From: Butyricicoccus_A sp963601915
GTDB taxonomy: Bacteria > Bacillota > Clostridia > Oscillospirales > Butyricicoccaceae
DNA length: 25,143 nucleotides
Assembly: GCA_963601915.1 (NCBI GenBank)
Contig: CAVCGL010000028.1
Coordinates: 1-25,143 of the forward strand
Direction: 5' to 3'
The notes under the pieces were generated by a model, which saw only the letters and a list, made by a program, of their open reading frames with translations, was not told the DNA's origin and made no database searches. The stretch's first letter is position 1; every line of letters begins with the position of its first letter. The position numbers were made by a program, and so were the translations under genes. Below are positions 1 to 6,162 of the stretch, piece by piece.

Positions 1-112
1 TTCCAAATTGTCTTGCCGCTTCATGAAGACTTAGCCCTTCTCGTTCCATGGTTTCCACTACTTGCACCTTGAACTCTCCGTCGTATTTTTTATTTGGCTT
101 TCCTCTTGGCAT
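1..112 (-). CDS. IS3-family transposase OrfA (HTH subunit), N-terminal fragment
   Basis: Only 37 codons are visible. The protein starts MPRGKPNKKYDGEFKVQVV and continues into a helix with the pattern EGLSLHEAARQFG, the first part of the helix-turn-helix typical of IS3/IS150 OrfA proteins, which bind the element's ends and usually join OrfB by a -1 frameshift. The ATG at 112-110 follows GGGGTGATTTATT on the minus strand, a usable ribosome site. The gene is cut by the window edge, so whether the element is intact is unknown. Confidence 0.8.
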   Translation of the reverse strand, partial: MPRGKPNKKYDGEFKVQVVETMEREGLSLHEAARQFG

Positions 113-133
113 AATAAATCACCCCATCTATTT

Positions 134-154
134 AGATAGTATATCATACTGTCT
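134..154. repeat. Imperfect 9-bp dyad in the IS leader
   Basis: The 21 bp read AGATAGTAT-atc-ATACTGTCT: two 9-base arms around 3 bp with one mismatched pair. It lies between the IS terminal repeat and the OrfA start and contains TATACT on the minus strand, a possible -10 box. It could be a transposase or repressor binding site over the element's promoter; function is inferred only from symmetry and position. Confidence 0.45.
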
Positions 155-195
155 AACAAATGGGGTGCAGTGCACAACTTCCTAGCCTTGTTTTT

Positions 196-1014
196 TTATG
201 TGTTCTTTAGTTGTTCCCACAGCTGCGTCATTGTCCTGTGATACACAGGATGCACAAAATGCGGTGCAATCTGTGCCATCGGTCGGACAACAAAGTCCCG
301 CTTGGCAATCTCCGGATGCGGAATCGTCAACACTTCATCCGAGAAAATTTCTTCGTCATAAAACAAAATGTCCAAATCCAGTGTGCGCGGTCCCCAATGG
401 ATTTCGCGCGTGCGATGAGCCGCCTGCTCGATCTCATGCAGCCGTTCGAGCAGTTCATGCGGCAGCAGCAGCGTCTTTAGGCACAGGACGGCGTTGAGAA
501 AGTCATCCTGCTCGACGCCGCCATACGGCTCGGTCACGATATAGTCCGACACCCGTCCCATGCGCATGGTTTCATCGTTCGACAAGGCCTGTACCGCCCC
601 ATCTAAATAGCCCTTGCTGTCTCCGATATTGGAACCGAGCGCGATATACGCGGTATGCCATCCTCGTTCGATGCAGACCGATGCCGTCTTGAGCGGAAGG
701 CCAATCGGTGCCCACGGCTTTTCAATTTCCAGCATGATGCTGTCAAGCAGCGGAAGGGTTTGCAGCAGATGCGCACACAGCTTTTCCGCCGCCGTTTCCA
801 GCAGCTGAAAGGTGTTCTGCGTCAAGAATTCCTGTATTTCCGCACAAACGGCACCATAATCCATGGACTGCGTCAAATCATCCGTTAAACCGGCGCGGCG
901 CAGACTGGTGCGCAGTGCCGCATTGATGACAAATTTCTGCCCCAGTCGATTTTCCTCCGGAAAAACACCGTGATGGGCGAATACTTCCAGCTGTTTGATG
1001 CGGATTTCATCCAT
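196..1014 (-). CDS. folK: Bifunctional dihydroneopterin aldolase / HPPK (FolB-FolK fusion)
   Basis: This 272-residue protein joins two consecutive folate enzymes. Residues 1-118 are dihydroneopterin aldolase, which cleaves dihydroneopterin to 6-hydroxymethyl-dihydropterin: GVFPEENRLGQKF carries the conserved Glu (E21), Y53 lies in MDYGAV and K99 in EKPWAP. Residues 121-272 are the pyrophosphokinase, with AYIALGSNIGD (122-132), the signature GPRTLDLDILFY (208-219) and IPHPEIAKRDFVVRPM (231-246). Both domains are full length. The ATG at 1014 follows GGAGG at good spacing and overlaps the folP stop by 8 bp, which suggests translational coupling. It is the last gene of the operon, and no terminator is visible before the insertion sequence. 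FolB-FolK fusions are known in Firmicutes and other bacteria. Confidence 0.95.
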   Translation of the reverse strand: MDEIRIKQLEVFAHHGVFPEENRLGQKFVINAALRTSLRRAGLTDDLTQSMDYGAVCAEIQEFLTQNTFQLLETAAEKLCAHLLQTLPLLDSIMLEIEKPWAPIGLPLKTASVCIERGWHTAYIALGSNIGDSKGYLDGAVQALSNDETMRMGRVSDYIVTEPYGGVEQDDFLNAVLCLKTLLLPHELLERLHEIEQAAHRTREIHWGPRTLDLDILFYDEEIFSDEVLTIPHPEIAKRDFVVRPMAQIAPHFVHPVYHRTMTQLWEQLKNT

Positions 1015-1831
1015 TCGCGTTTCCTCCGGACTGCAAAATTGCCTCTGTCATATCCACCGCACGGCGATTGGCCAACACATTATGCACGCGCACAAACATG
1101 CAGCCCTTCATTACGCCCAGTACCGTCGTCGCCAGCGTTCCCTCTTCGCGCTGATCCTTCGGCAAATCCAGTGTCAAGCCAATCATCGACTTGCGCGAGG
1201 TGCCGAGCAAAATCGGATACCCCAGCTCATGCAAGATTTCGACGCGGTTGGTCAAAATCAGGTTATGCTCCAGCGTTTTGCCGAAGCCAATGCCTGGATC
1301 GAGGATGATATTTTCGTCTGCAATGCCTGCCTGCTTGGCAAGACGCACACAGTCGCGCAAATCGTCCAACACATCCGGCAGATAATCGTTATATACCGCT
1401 TCTTTGCGGTTGTGCATCAGACAGCACGGCACGTTTGCCTTTGCAATGACAGACGCCATATTCGGGTCATACTTTAAGCCCCAAATATCATTGACGAGAT
1501 CTGCACCAGCCTGCAATGCTGCCTCTGCAACTGCGCTCTTATAGGTATCCACAGAGATCGGAATATCAAAATTTTTCTTGACCGCTTCAATGACCGGTAC
1601 CACGCGAGAAATTTCTTCGTCATCCGGCAGCAGCGTGTAACCTGGCCGCGTCGATTCGCCGCCGATGTCCAAAATATCCGCGCCATCGTTTATCATGTCC
1701 TCTGCGTGCTTGAGTGCCGCATCCATGGAGTTCCACTTTCCGCCATCGGAAAAAGAATCCGGCGTCACATTCAAAATACCCATCACATACGTGTGACCGG
1801 TTGTCTCAAACTGTTTTCCGCCAATAATCAT
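1007..1831 (-). CDS. folP: Dihydropteroate synthase
   Basis: This 274-residue cytoplasmic TIM-barrel enzyme condenses hydroxymethyl-dihydropterin pyrophosphate with p-aminobenzoate and is the sulfonamide target. Signatures are NVTPDSFSDG (21-30), GGESTRPG (57-64), LDPGIGFGKT (177-186), SRK (212-214) and RVHNV (248-252). The open frame extends upstream to 1918, but the ATG at 1831 is preferred: it has AGAGG about 8 bases upstream, matches the usual family start, and avoids a long overlap with the HD gene that ends at 1846. Its product is the direct substrate of the FolC part of the fusion encoded upstream. Confidence 0.95.
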   Translation of the reverse strand: MIIGGKQFETTGHTYVMGILNVTPDSFSDGGKWNSMDAALKHAEDMINDGADILDIGGESTRPGYTLLPDDEEISRVVPVIEAVKKNFDIPISVDTYKSAVAEAALQAGADLVNDIWGLKYDPNMASVIAKANVPCCLMHNRKEAVYNDYLPDVLDDLRDCVRLAKQAGIADENIILDPGIGFGKTLEHNLILTNRVEILHELGYPILLGTSRKSMIGLTLDLPKDQREEGTLATTVLGVMKGCMFVRVHNVLANRRAVDMTEAILQSGGNANG

Positions 1832-1845
1832 AATATAAACCTCTT

Positions 1846-2334
1846 TTATAATAAAATCGTATGGTTTTTTCTGTGTTCCGGCCAGTAGCAGGTATCGCTT
1901 GCCGGACAGGCAAAGCACATCCGGCTCGCATCATCCGCCTCACACAGAAGCTGCGCCAGCGCATGGGCAGCATCTCCTTTGCGGTGCTTGCCGACGGCCT
2001 GCAAAATCGCCTGTTTTTCCGCTTCGGTAAAAGCTGTGTCGCGCAAAATCTCTCGTGCCGCGCGGATGCCCGCCGCCGCATGATCCTCTCCGGTCGCATA
2101 CTGCTGCACGCGCCCAATATCATGCAGCAGTGCCGCCGCATAAATGACATCTCGCGGCAAATCTAACTGTCGGTCAACTGCCAGCAAAGACGCAATGCGC
2201 GCCACATCCAGCAGGTGCGGCAAGCCATGCCTGCAATAGATGCGCTCGCGTTCCAGCTCTTCTATTTTTTGCAGGCTGTCACGGAACAACGGATGCGACA
2301 GAATCGCCTGTATGCGCTGCATCGTTCGTATCAT
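1846..2334 (-). CDS. HD-domain phosphohydrolase in the folate operon
   Basis: This 162-residue protein carries a complete HD-type metal site: H40 in GLPHLLDVA, H71-D72 in AALLHDIGR, H85 in GEDHAAAG, H117 and D134. Such proteins are metal-dependent phosphatases or phosphodiesterases. Its ATG overlaps the TGA of the folA-folC gene by 4 bp (ATGA), and folP starts 15 bp after its stop, so it is built into the folate operon. The family does not fix a substrate; the position suggests a folate-pathway phosphate ester such as dihydroneopterin mono- or triphosphate, which is inference. The C-terminus has an extra C140-x2-C143-x5-C149 motif next to a WPEHRKN tail, possibly a metal site. A nucleotidase or Ap4A-hydrolase role is an alternative. 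Confidence 0.85.
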   Translation of the reverse strand: MIRTMQRIQAILSHPLFRDSLQKIEELERERIYCRHGLPHLLDVARIASLLAVDRQLDLPRDVIYAAALLHDIGRVQQYATGEDHAAAGIRAAREILRDTAFTEAEKQAILQAVGKHRKGDAAHALAQLLCEADDASRMCFACPASDTCYWPEHRKNHTILL

Positions 2335-4073
2335 GTCTGTTCCTCCACTGCTTCGCGCAGCTCATGCAGCCACGAGAGCGAGCCGAATGCGAGAATCGGT
2401 GTCTGGTCTCCCGCCGCCTGCTTGGCGAGCTGCCAAGCCTGTGCCGGACTGTCTGCCGGTGTGACATCCTCGCAGAACTGCCGCAGGCAATTCGCCAGTG
2501 CCTGTGCGGACAGCGCACGCGGATTGTTCGGCGTGACAGTAAAGATCTTTTTTGCCAGCGGTGCCATTAAGTGTCCGACTTCCGTAAAGTCTTTATCCGC
2601 CAGCACACCGACAATTTCTATGATGCTGCCCGCCTTCCAGCGGCGCAGTGCTTCTTGACGCAGCTGCCGCGCCGCATTGGGATTGTGCGCACCGTCAATC
2701 ACCAAAATCGGCGCATCACAAATCTGTTCCATTCTGCCCTTCCAGCTGGTATGCTGCAAGCCCTCTCGGATTTGCTGTTCGGTAACCGGAAACTGCGCGA
2801 GGGTTTGTACGGCCGCAATTGCCGTTGCCGCATTTTTTGCCTGCACGATGCCGGGCAGCCGCACGGTGACATCTCGCATTTTTCCATAGTCAAATGTCAC
2901 AGAACGTTCATCTGCTCGTGTGACAGAAACGTCCTGTACAATGGTCAGCGGGCTGTCTTGCTGCCGACAAATTGTACGGATTTCCTGTTCGACCTCCTGC
3001 GCCTGTCCTTGCAGCACGGTGGGTGTATGCGGTTTCACAATACCGCCTTTGGCGCGGGCAATCTCCTGTATGGTACTGCCCAAGAATTTCATATGATCCA
3101 TACCGATGGACGTCAGCACGCTGACTGCCGTTGTCGAGATACTATTCGTCGCGTCATCTCTTCCGCCCATGCCGCATTCTACGACAGCAATCTCGCACTG
3201 CTTTTGTGCCATCCAGGCAAACGCCAATACCGTCTCCATCTCAAACGCAGTCGGAATCGGCTCTCCGGCTTCCTGTATGGCCTGACAGCACGCGATGAGC
3301 TTGGTCATCCACGCCGCATACTCCTGCTCAGAAATCATCTCGCCGTTTACGCACCAGCACTCTCGCGGCTCAAACACAGCCGGTGAAGCATATGTACCAA
3401 CGCGATACCCTGCCGCCCGCAGGATCGAGGCAATACAGGTCAGCGTAGAGCCTTTTCCATTGGTGCCTGCGATATGCACAACCGGATAGCGATTTTGCGG
3501 ATTGCCCAATCGAGCCAGCAAATGCTGCATCGGTTCCAGTCCCAGCACGATACCCTTTTGTGCGGTCAAACCCGCGATATACTCCCGCGCCTGCTGATAT
3601 GGCATGGCACGGCGGCGCAGGGTCAAAAAGGTATACGGAATCTCTCCCTCGACTTTCTGCGTCTCCGTGCACACAAACGCCTGTTTGTCCCACTGCGGGA
3701 ACTGGGTGTCCCCGGCATAGTCTCGATGAATTTCTGTCAGATACAGAACATCTGCCAGCGGCAGGGCTTCCCGATACAGCTGCGCGCCGCCGCAGACAAA
3801 GACATCGCGTCCGGCGGCCTGTTCCAATGCCGCGCCAAGGCTGGGCACCGTGACACAGTGCGGCGCATCAAAATGCTTTGTCTTAGATACAACAATGGTC
3901 TCTCTGCCCGGCAGCGGAACGCCGATTTCCTCATACGTCCGTCTGCCCATGATGATGACATGACCCATCGTGAGATCCCGAAAGCGATGCTTTTCCTCCG
4001 GAATATCCCAAGGGATGCGCCCATCCCGTCCGATGATTCTATTTTGTGCAAATGCGGCGATCAGCGCAAGCAT
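2331..4073 (-). CDS. folC: Dihydrofolate reductase - folylpolyglutamate/dihydrofolate synthase fusion (FolA-FolC)
   Basis: One 580-residue frame encodes two enzymes. Residues 1-156 are dihydrofolate reductase: NRIIGRDGRIPW (11-22), the probable catalytic acid E27 in IPEEKHRFR, IMGRRTYEEIG (41-51) and VFVCGGAQLY (91-100). Residues 157-580 are FolC, which adds glutamate to dihydropteroate and folates: P-loop GTNGKGST (203-210), VVECGMGGRDDATN (297-310), TSIGMDHMKFLG (321-332) and DGAHNPNAARQL (460-471). The join has no linker: the reductase's last strand runs straight into a typical FolC start (MPYQQAREYIAGL), with no stop and no ribosome site before M157. The ATG at 4073 is chosen because the frame upstream matches no family sequence and GGGAGAG precedes it. 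Known folate operons usually keep folA and folC separate. Confidence 0.92.
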   Translation of the reverse strand: MLALIAAFAQNRIIGRDGRIPWDIPEEKHRFRDLTMGHVIIMGRRTYEEIGVPLPGRETIVVSKTKHFDAPHCVTVPSLGAALEQAAGRDVFVCGGAQLYREALPLADVLYLTEIHRDYAGDTQFPQWDKQAFVCTETQKVEGEIPYTFLTLRRRAMPYQQAREYIAGLTAQKGIVLGLEPMQHLLARLGNPQNRYPVVHIAGTNGKGSTLTCIASILRAAGYRVGTYASPAVFEPRECWCVNGEMISEQEYAAWMTKLIACCQAIQEAGEPIPTAFEMETVLAFAWMAQKQCEIAVVECGMGGRDDATNSISTTAVSVLTSIGMDHMKFLGSTIQEIARAKGGIVKPHTPTVLQGQAQEVEQEIRTICRQQDSPLTIVQDVSVTRADERSVTFDYGKMRDVTVRLPGIVQAKNAATAIAAVQTLAQFPVTEQQIREGLQHTSWKGRMEQICDAPILVIDGAHNPNAARQLRQEALRRWKAGSIIEIVGVLADKDFTEVGHLMAPLAKKIFTVTPNNPRALSAQALANCLRQFCEDVTPADSPAQAWQLAKQAAGDQTPILAFGSLSWLHELREAVEEQT

Positions 4074-4108
4074 AGCATTCTCTCCCGTCCATTTTTTCCT
4101 AGGAGTAT

Positions 4109-4137
4109 AGCATACCATATTTTCCGTCATCTGACAA
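4109..4137 (-). promoter_or_regulatory. Sigma-A promoter of the folate operon
   Basis: On the minus strand, TTGTCA (4137-4132) and TATGCT (4114-4109) are separated by exactly 17 bp. The predicted start lies about 30 bases before the folA-folC ATG. It is divergent from the ECF sigma gene. Confidence 0.7.
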
Positions 4138-4192
4138 ACAGCCTGCCGCACGAATTTCGATGTTTTAGCTGGGAAAATCCCCAAATATGTAG

Positions 4193-4198
4193 TATACT
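4193..4198 (+). promoter_or_regulatory. Candidate -10 element upstream of the ECF sigma gene
   Basis: TATACT lies 25 bp before the sigma-factor ATG. No good TTGACA-like -35 is seen at 16-18 bp, so this may be a weak or activator-dependent sigma-A promoter, or a site read by another sigma factor. Confidence 0.35.
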
Positions 4199-4222
4199 GG
4201 TACAAAAGAAGGAGAAACTGTT

Positions 4223-4759
4223 ATGCTGATCTATCTTTCGCTGATTGAAGAAGATGCCGAGAGAGAAAAATTTGAGATTTTATACGATGCATACCGCAAT
4301 CTGATGTTTTACATTGCCAACGAGATTTTGGGTGACACGCAGGATTCCGAGGACGTCGTGCACCAGTCTTTTTTGAAGATTATCGGGATTTTGGACAAAA
4401 TTTCTCAGCCCAAGTGTCCCCAAACGCGGGCGCTCGTCGTTACTATAGTCAGAAGGACGGCAATTGACCTGTATCGTTCGCGCAAGCGCAAGCCGTTTAT
4501 TCCGCTGTGCGAGGACATCCCGCACACGCACCCGATGCCGGAACCGGACGCGCTGACCGAAGGCTCCGCCATTGCGCACGCCATCGCCTCTCTGCCCGAC
4601 CGATACCGCGAGCTGCTGCTGCTCAAATACGATACCGGATATTCCGAAAAGGAAATTGCCCAGCTGCTCGGCATGACCGAAGCCAATGTCAAAAAGACCA
4701 TCCAACGAGCAAAAGCCAAACTGCAAACCCTTTTGGACGAAATGGAGGCGGACGTATGA
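4223..4759 (+). CDS. ECF-type RNA polymerase sigma factor
   Basis: This 178-residue protein has the two-domain layout of extracytoplasmic-function sigma factors. Residues 17-53 (YDAYRNLMFYIANEILGD, then DSEDVVHQSFLKI) form region 2, which binds core polymerase and the -10 element. Residues 118-171 (AHAIASLPDRYRELLLLKY, then YSEKEIAQLLGMTEANVKK) form region 4 with the -35-reading helix-turn-helix. AAGGAG stands 9 bases before the ATG. The stop overlaps the next gene's start (ATGA), so the sigma factor and the membrane protein are made together, the standard arrangement of an ECF sigma with its anti-sigma partner. Its regulon is not known; the small exported proteins downstream are the obvious candidates. 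Confidence 0.9.
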   Translation: MLIYLSLIEEDAEREKFEILYDAYRNLMFYIANEILGDTQDSEDVVHQSFLKIIGILDKISQPKCPQTRALVVTIVRRTAIDLYRSRKRKPFIPLCEDIPHTHPMPEPDALTEGSAIAHAIASLPDRYRELLLLKYDTGYSEKEIAQLLGMTEANVKKTIQRAKAKLQTLLDEMEADV

Positions 4760-5442
4760 AGCTGACAGATGAACTGCTCGAACAGCACGCAGCGGAAGCC
4801 CGTGATCTGTGGCTGTCCACGCTGCCGCAGCAGGAGGAAGTCCCGCCGCACAAATTCTCGCGCCGGTTTGAACGGAAGATGCGGCGGCTCCGCGCGGAAC
4901 AGCACCGCTCCCCGCGCATGAATCGCGTCGTACATATTCTGCGCTATGTCGCCGCCTGTGCAGCCGTTGTCCTGTGTATCGGCGGTACCGCCTACGCTTA
5001 CCGCATCGGCGTGATTGATACGATTGTTCAGGTGTTCCGCGAATACACATCCATCACCTATACTTCCGATACCGCCGACGAGGATGCAGAATTCCCAGAA
5101 AGCACCTTCGACTATATCCCAGAGGGTATGGTACGGAATGAAGATGAGTGTATGAAAGATGAGTTCATGAAAATAACTGCTTATAAAAATCCACAAGATG
5201 AATCTTCTTTCACGCTTTACGAGGAACTAATAACGTTCTCTAACGGCGGTACGCATAACATCGATACTGAAAATGCTACCGTTAGTCATTTTATTATCGA
5301 TGGAGAAGAAGCTATTTCATCGTATAAAGACCATGCCACGGTTATTTCTTGGACTCACAAAAACATTGTTTACACGCTTGTGTCTTATTATCTTTCTCCC
5401 GAAGATGCAAAGCAAATTGTACTGAATATCCATTTAAAATAA
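4756..5442 (+). CDS. Membrane-anchored DUF4367 protein, probable anti-sigma/sensor partner
   Basis: The 228-residue protein has a charged cytoplasmic N-terminus (1-60, with a basic stretch FSRRFERKMRRLR), one membrane segment at about 62-82 (VVHILRYVAACAAVVLCIG) and an external domain (about 110-228) with the DUF4367 pattern: FDYIPEGM near its start, a central IIDGEEAI and a final YTLVSYYLSPEDAKQIVLNI. With its ATGA overlap to the sigma gene this fits an anti-sigma or signal-sensing membrane protein; direct anti-sigma activity is inferred. The start at 4756 is set by the overlap; an upstream-extended frame to 4507 would run inside the sigma gene. Base composition changes within the gene: 4801-4860 has 38/60 G+C while 5161-5220 has 19/60, so the external domain may have been replaced. 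Confidence 0.8.
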   Translation: MKLTDELLEQHAAEARDLWLSTLPQQEEVPPHKFSRRFERKMRRLRAEQHRSPRMNRVVHILRYVAACAAVVLCIGGTAYAYRIGVIDTIVQVFREYTSITYTSDTADEDAEFPESTFDYIPEGMVRNEDECMKDEFMKITAYKNPQDESSFTLYEELITFSNGGTHNIDTENATVSHFIIDGEEAISSYKDHATVISWTHKNIVYTLVSYYLSPEDAKQIVLNIHLK

Positions 5443-5467
5443 TTTCTAAAAAATTTTAATATTAAGT

Positions 5468-5498
5468 GTCCCCTTTACGCCTTCTGATTCGTTACTAT
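5468..5498 (+). promoter_or_regulatory. Candidate promoter of the small secreted protein, possibly ECF-dependent
   Basis: The 85-bp gap before 5528 holds GTCCCC (5468-5473) and CGTTAC (5490-5495) separated by 16 bp, a spacing used by ECF promoters whose -10 often begins CGT. TACTAT (5493-5498) could instead be a sigma-A -10, but no matching -35 is present. Which sigma factor reads it is a guess. Confidence 0.3.
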
Positions 5499-5527
5499 GA
5501 TTAGAAACAATCAGGAGGTGTTTTTCT

Positions 5528-5965
5528 ATGAAAAACCAAAAAGCAAAACGAATTTTTGCATCTATCTGTTTATCCACCTGTCTGCTGACTTTTGCGGCAC
5601 CAATCTCTCTGGCAAGCGAGACAACTTCTGACATAGATTCTTCCGTTGTTCCTTGCAGCACATATATATCTTACTCGTCTTGTTCGTTAAAGTCATCTGG
5701 AAACACTCTTATTGCATACGGCATGGTAAGTGCTCACTCTTCCGTAAACAAATGCTCTATTACGTTAGTTCTCCAAAAGAAGTCCGGAAATTCATGGACA
5801 CAAATCGCAGAATGGTCAGGGAGCAAAAACTCCAATTCATATACTCTTTCTCAAAAGAGAAATTCTTCCAAAGGAACTTATCGTGCAATTGCTACTGTAA
5901 AAGTTTGGAACGGAAATTCTTCTGAATCCAACAAGGTTTATTCAAATACATATACCATTAAATAA
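5528..5965 (+). CDS. Small secreted protein with signal peptide, unknown function
   Basis: The 145-residue product begins MKNQKAKRIFASICLSTCLL and has a Sec signal peptide ending near APISLAS (about residue 30). The mature part is Ser/Asn/Lys-rich with alternating hydrophobic strands (SITLVLQKKSGNSWTQIAEW, then GTYRAIATVKVWNG), which suggests a small beta-sandwich. It resembles the short exported proteins of Firmicutes grouped under DUF6147, but I cannot confirm that. Two cysteines (in VPCST and SSCSL) and a third in NKCSI could allow a disulfide. A near-perfect AGGAGGTG precedes the ATG. Codon use is AT-rich, unlike the flanking core genes. It follows the sigma/DUF4367 pair and may be its target. 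Confidence 0.75.
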   Translation: MKNQKAKRIFASICLSTCLLTFAAPISLASETTSDIDSSVVPCSTYISYSSCSLKSSGNTLIAYGMVSAHSSVNKCSITLVLQKKSGNSWTQIAEWSGSKNSNSYTLSQKRNSSKGTYRAIATVKVWNGNSSESNKVYSNTYTIK

Positions 5966-6016
5966 AATTGTTTATGTTATACAATTTTTAATGCAAATTT
6001 TTATTCATTATTTATA

Positions 6017-6047
6017 TTGATTTTTCTTTTTAGATATGTGATACTAT
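6017..6047 (+). promoter_or_regulatory. Candidate promoter for the second secreted protein
   Basis: TTGATT (6017-6022) and TACTAT (6042-6047) are 19 bp apart, longer than ideal. The predicted start, near 6054, would begin the transcript at the foot of the leader hairpin. The same TACTAT hexamer occurs before the genes at 5528 and 6816. Confidence 0.35.
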
Positions 6048-6055
6048 AGTCACAG

Positions 6056-6117
6056 AAAACAAGCAAACAGTCTTAAATACATATACTAGTTCGTATTTCT
6101 GCATTCTAGCTTGTTTT
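6056..6117 (+). other. Long-range stem-loop in the 5' leader
   Basis: AAAACAAGC (6056-6064) pairs with GCTTGTTTT (6109-6117), CAG (6068-6070) with CTG (6099-6101), and AAATAC (6075-6080) with GTATTT (6093-6098), leaving a 12-base loop. Together they fold most of a leader of about 100 bases ahead of the AUA-start gene. No U-tract follows, so it is not a simple terminator; an mRNA-stability or translational element is possible. Confidence 0.45.
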
Positions 6118-6162
6118 ATGTAATTTATTTTTATTCACGTTTTGTAGTGAAAGGAGCGCAAA

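Larger units (their letters stand above)
1..176 (-). mobile_element. IS3-family (IS150-like) insertion sequence, left end, partial
   Basis: Read on the minus strand, the element begins near 176 with TGTGCACTGCACCCC, close to the TGTACTGCACCC-type end of IS150-like elements, followed by a short leader and a transposase OrfA start. The rest of the element lies outside the window, so the other inverted repeat and the target duplication cannot be checked. The end sits about 20 bp beyond the folB-folK stop codon, so the insertion did not break that gene. The exact terminal base is uncertain by 2-3 bp. Confidence 0.75.

Noticed and set aside
1832..1918. 29-residue extension of FolP
   Set aside because: It overlaps the 3' end of the HD gene; AGAGG precedes the ATG at 1831.
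4074..4205. 44-residue extension of the DHFR-FolC protein
   Set aside because: It covers the operon promoter and has no DHFR similarity; the ATG at 4073 begins a typical DHFR sequence.
4280..5196. Minus-strand frames opposite the ECF sigma and DUF4367 genes
   Set aside because: The plus-strand genes are clear by family and by ATGA coupling; the opposite frames show no domain or ribosome site.
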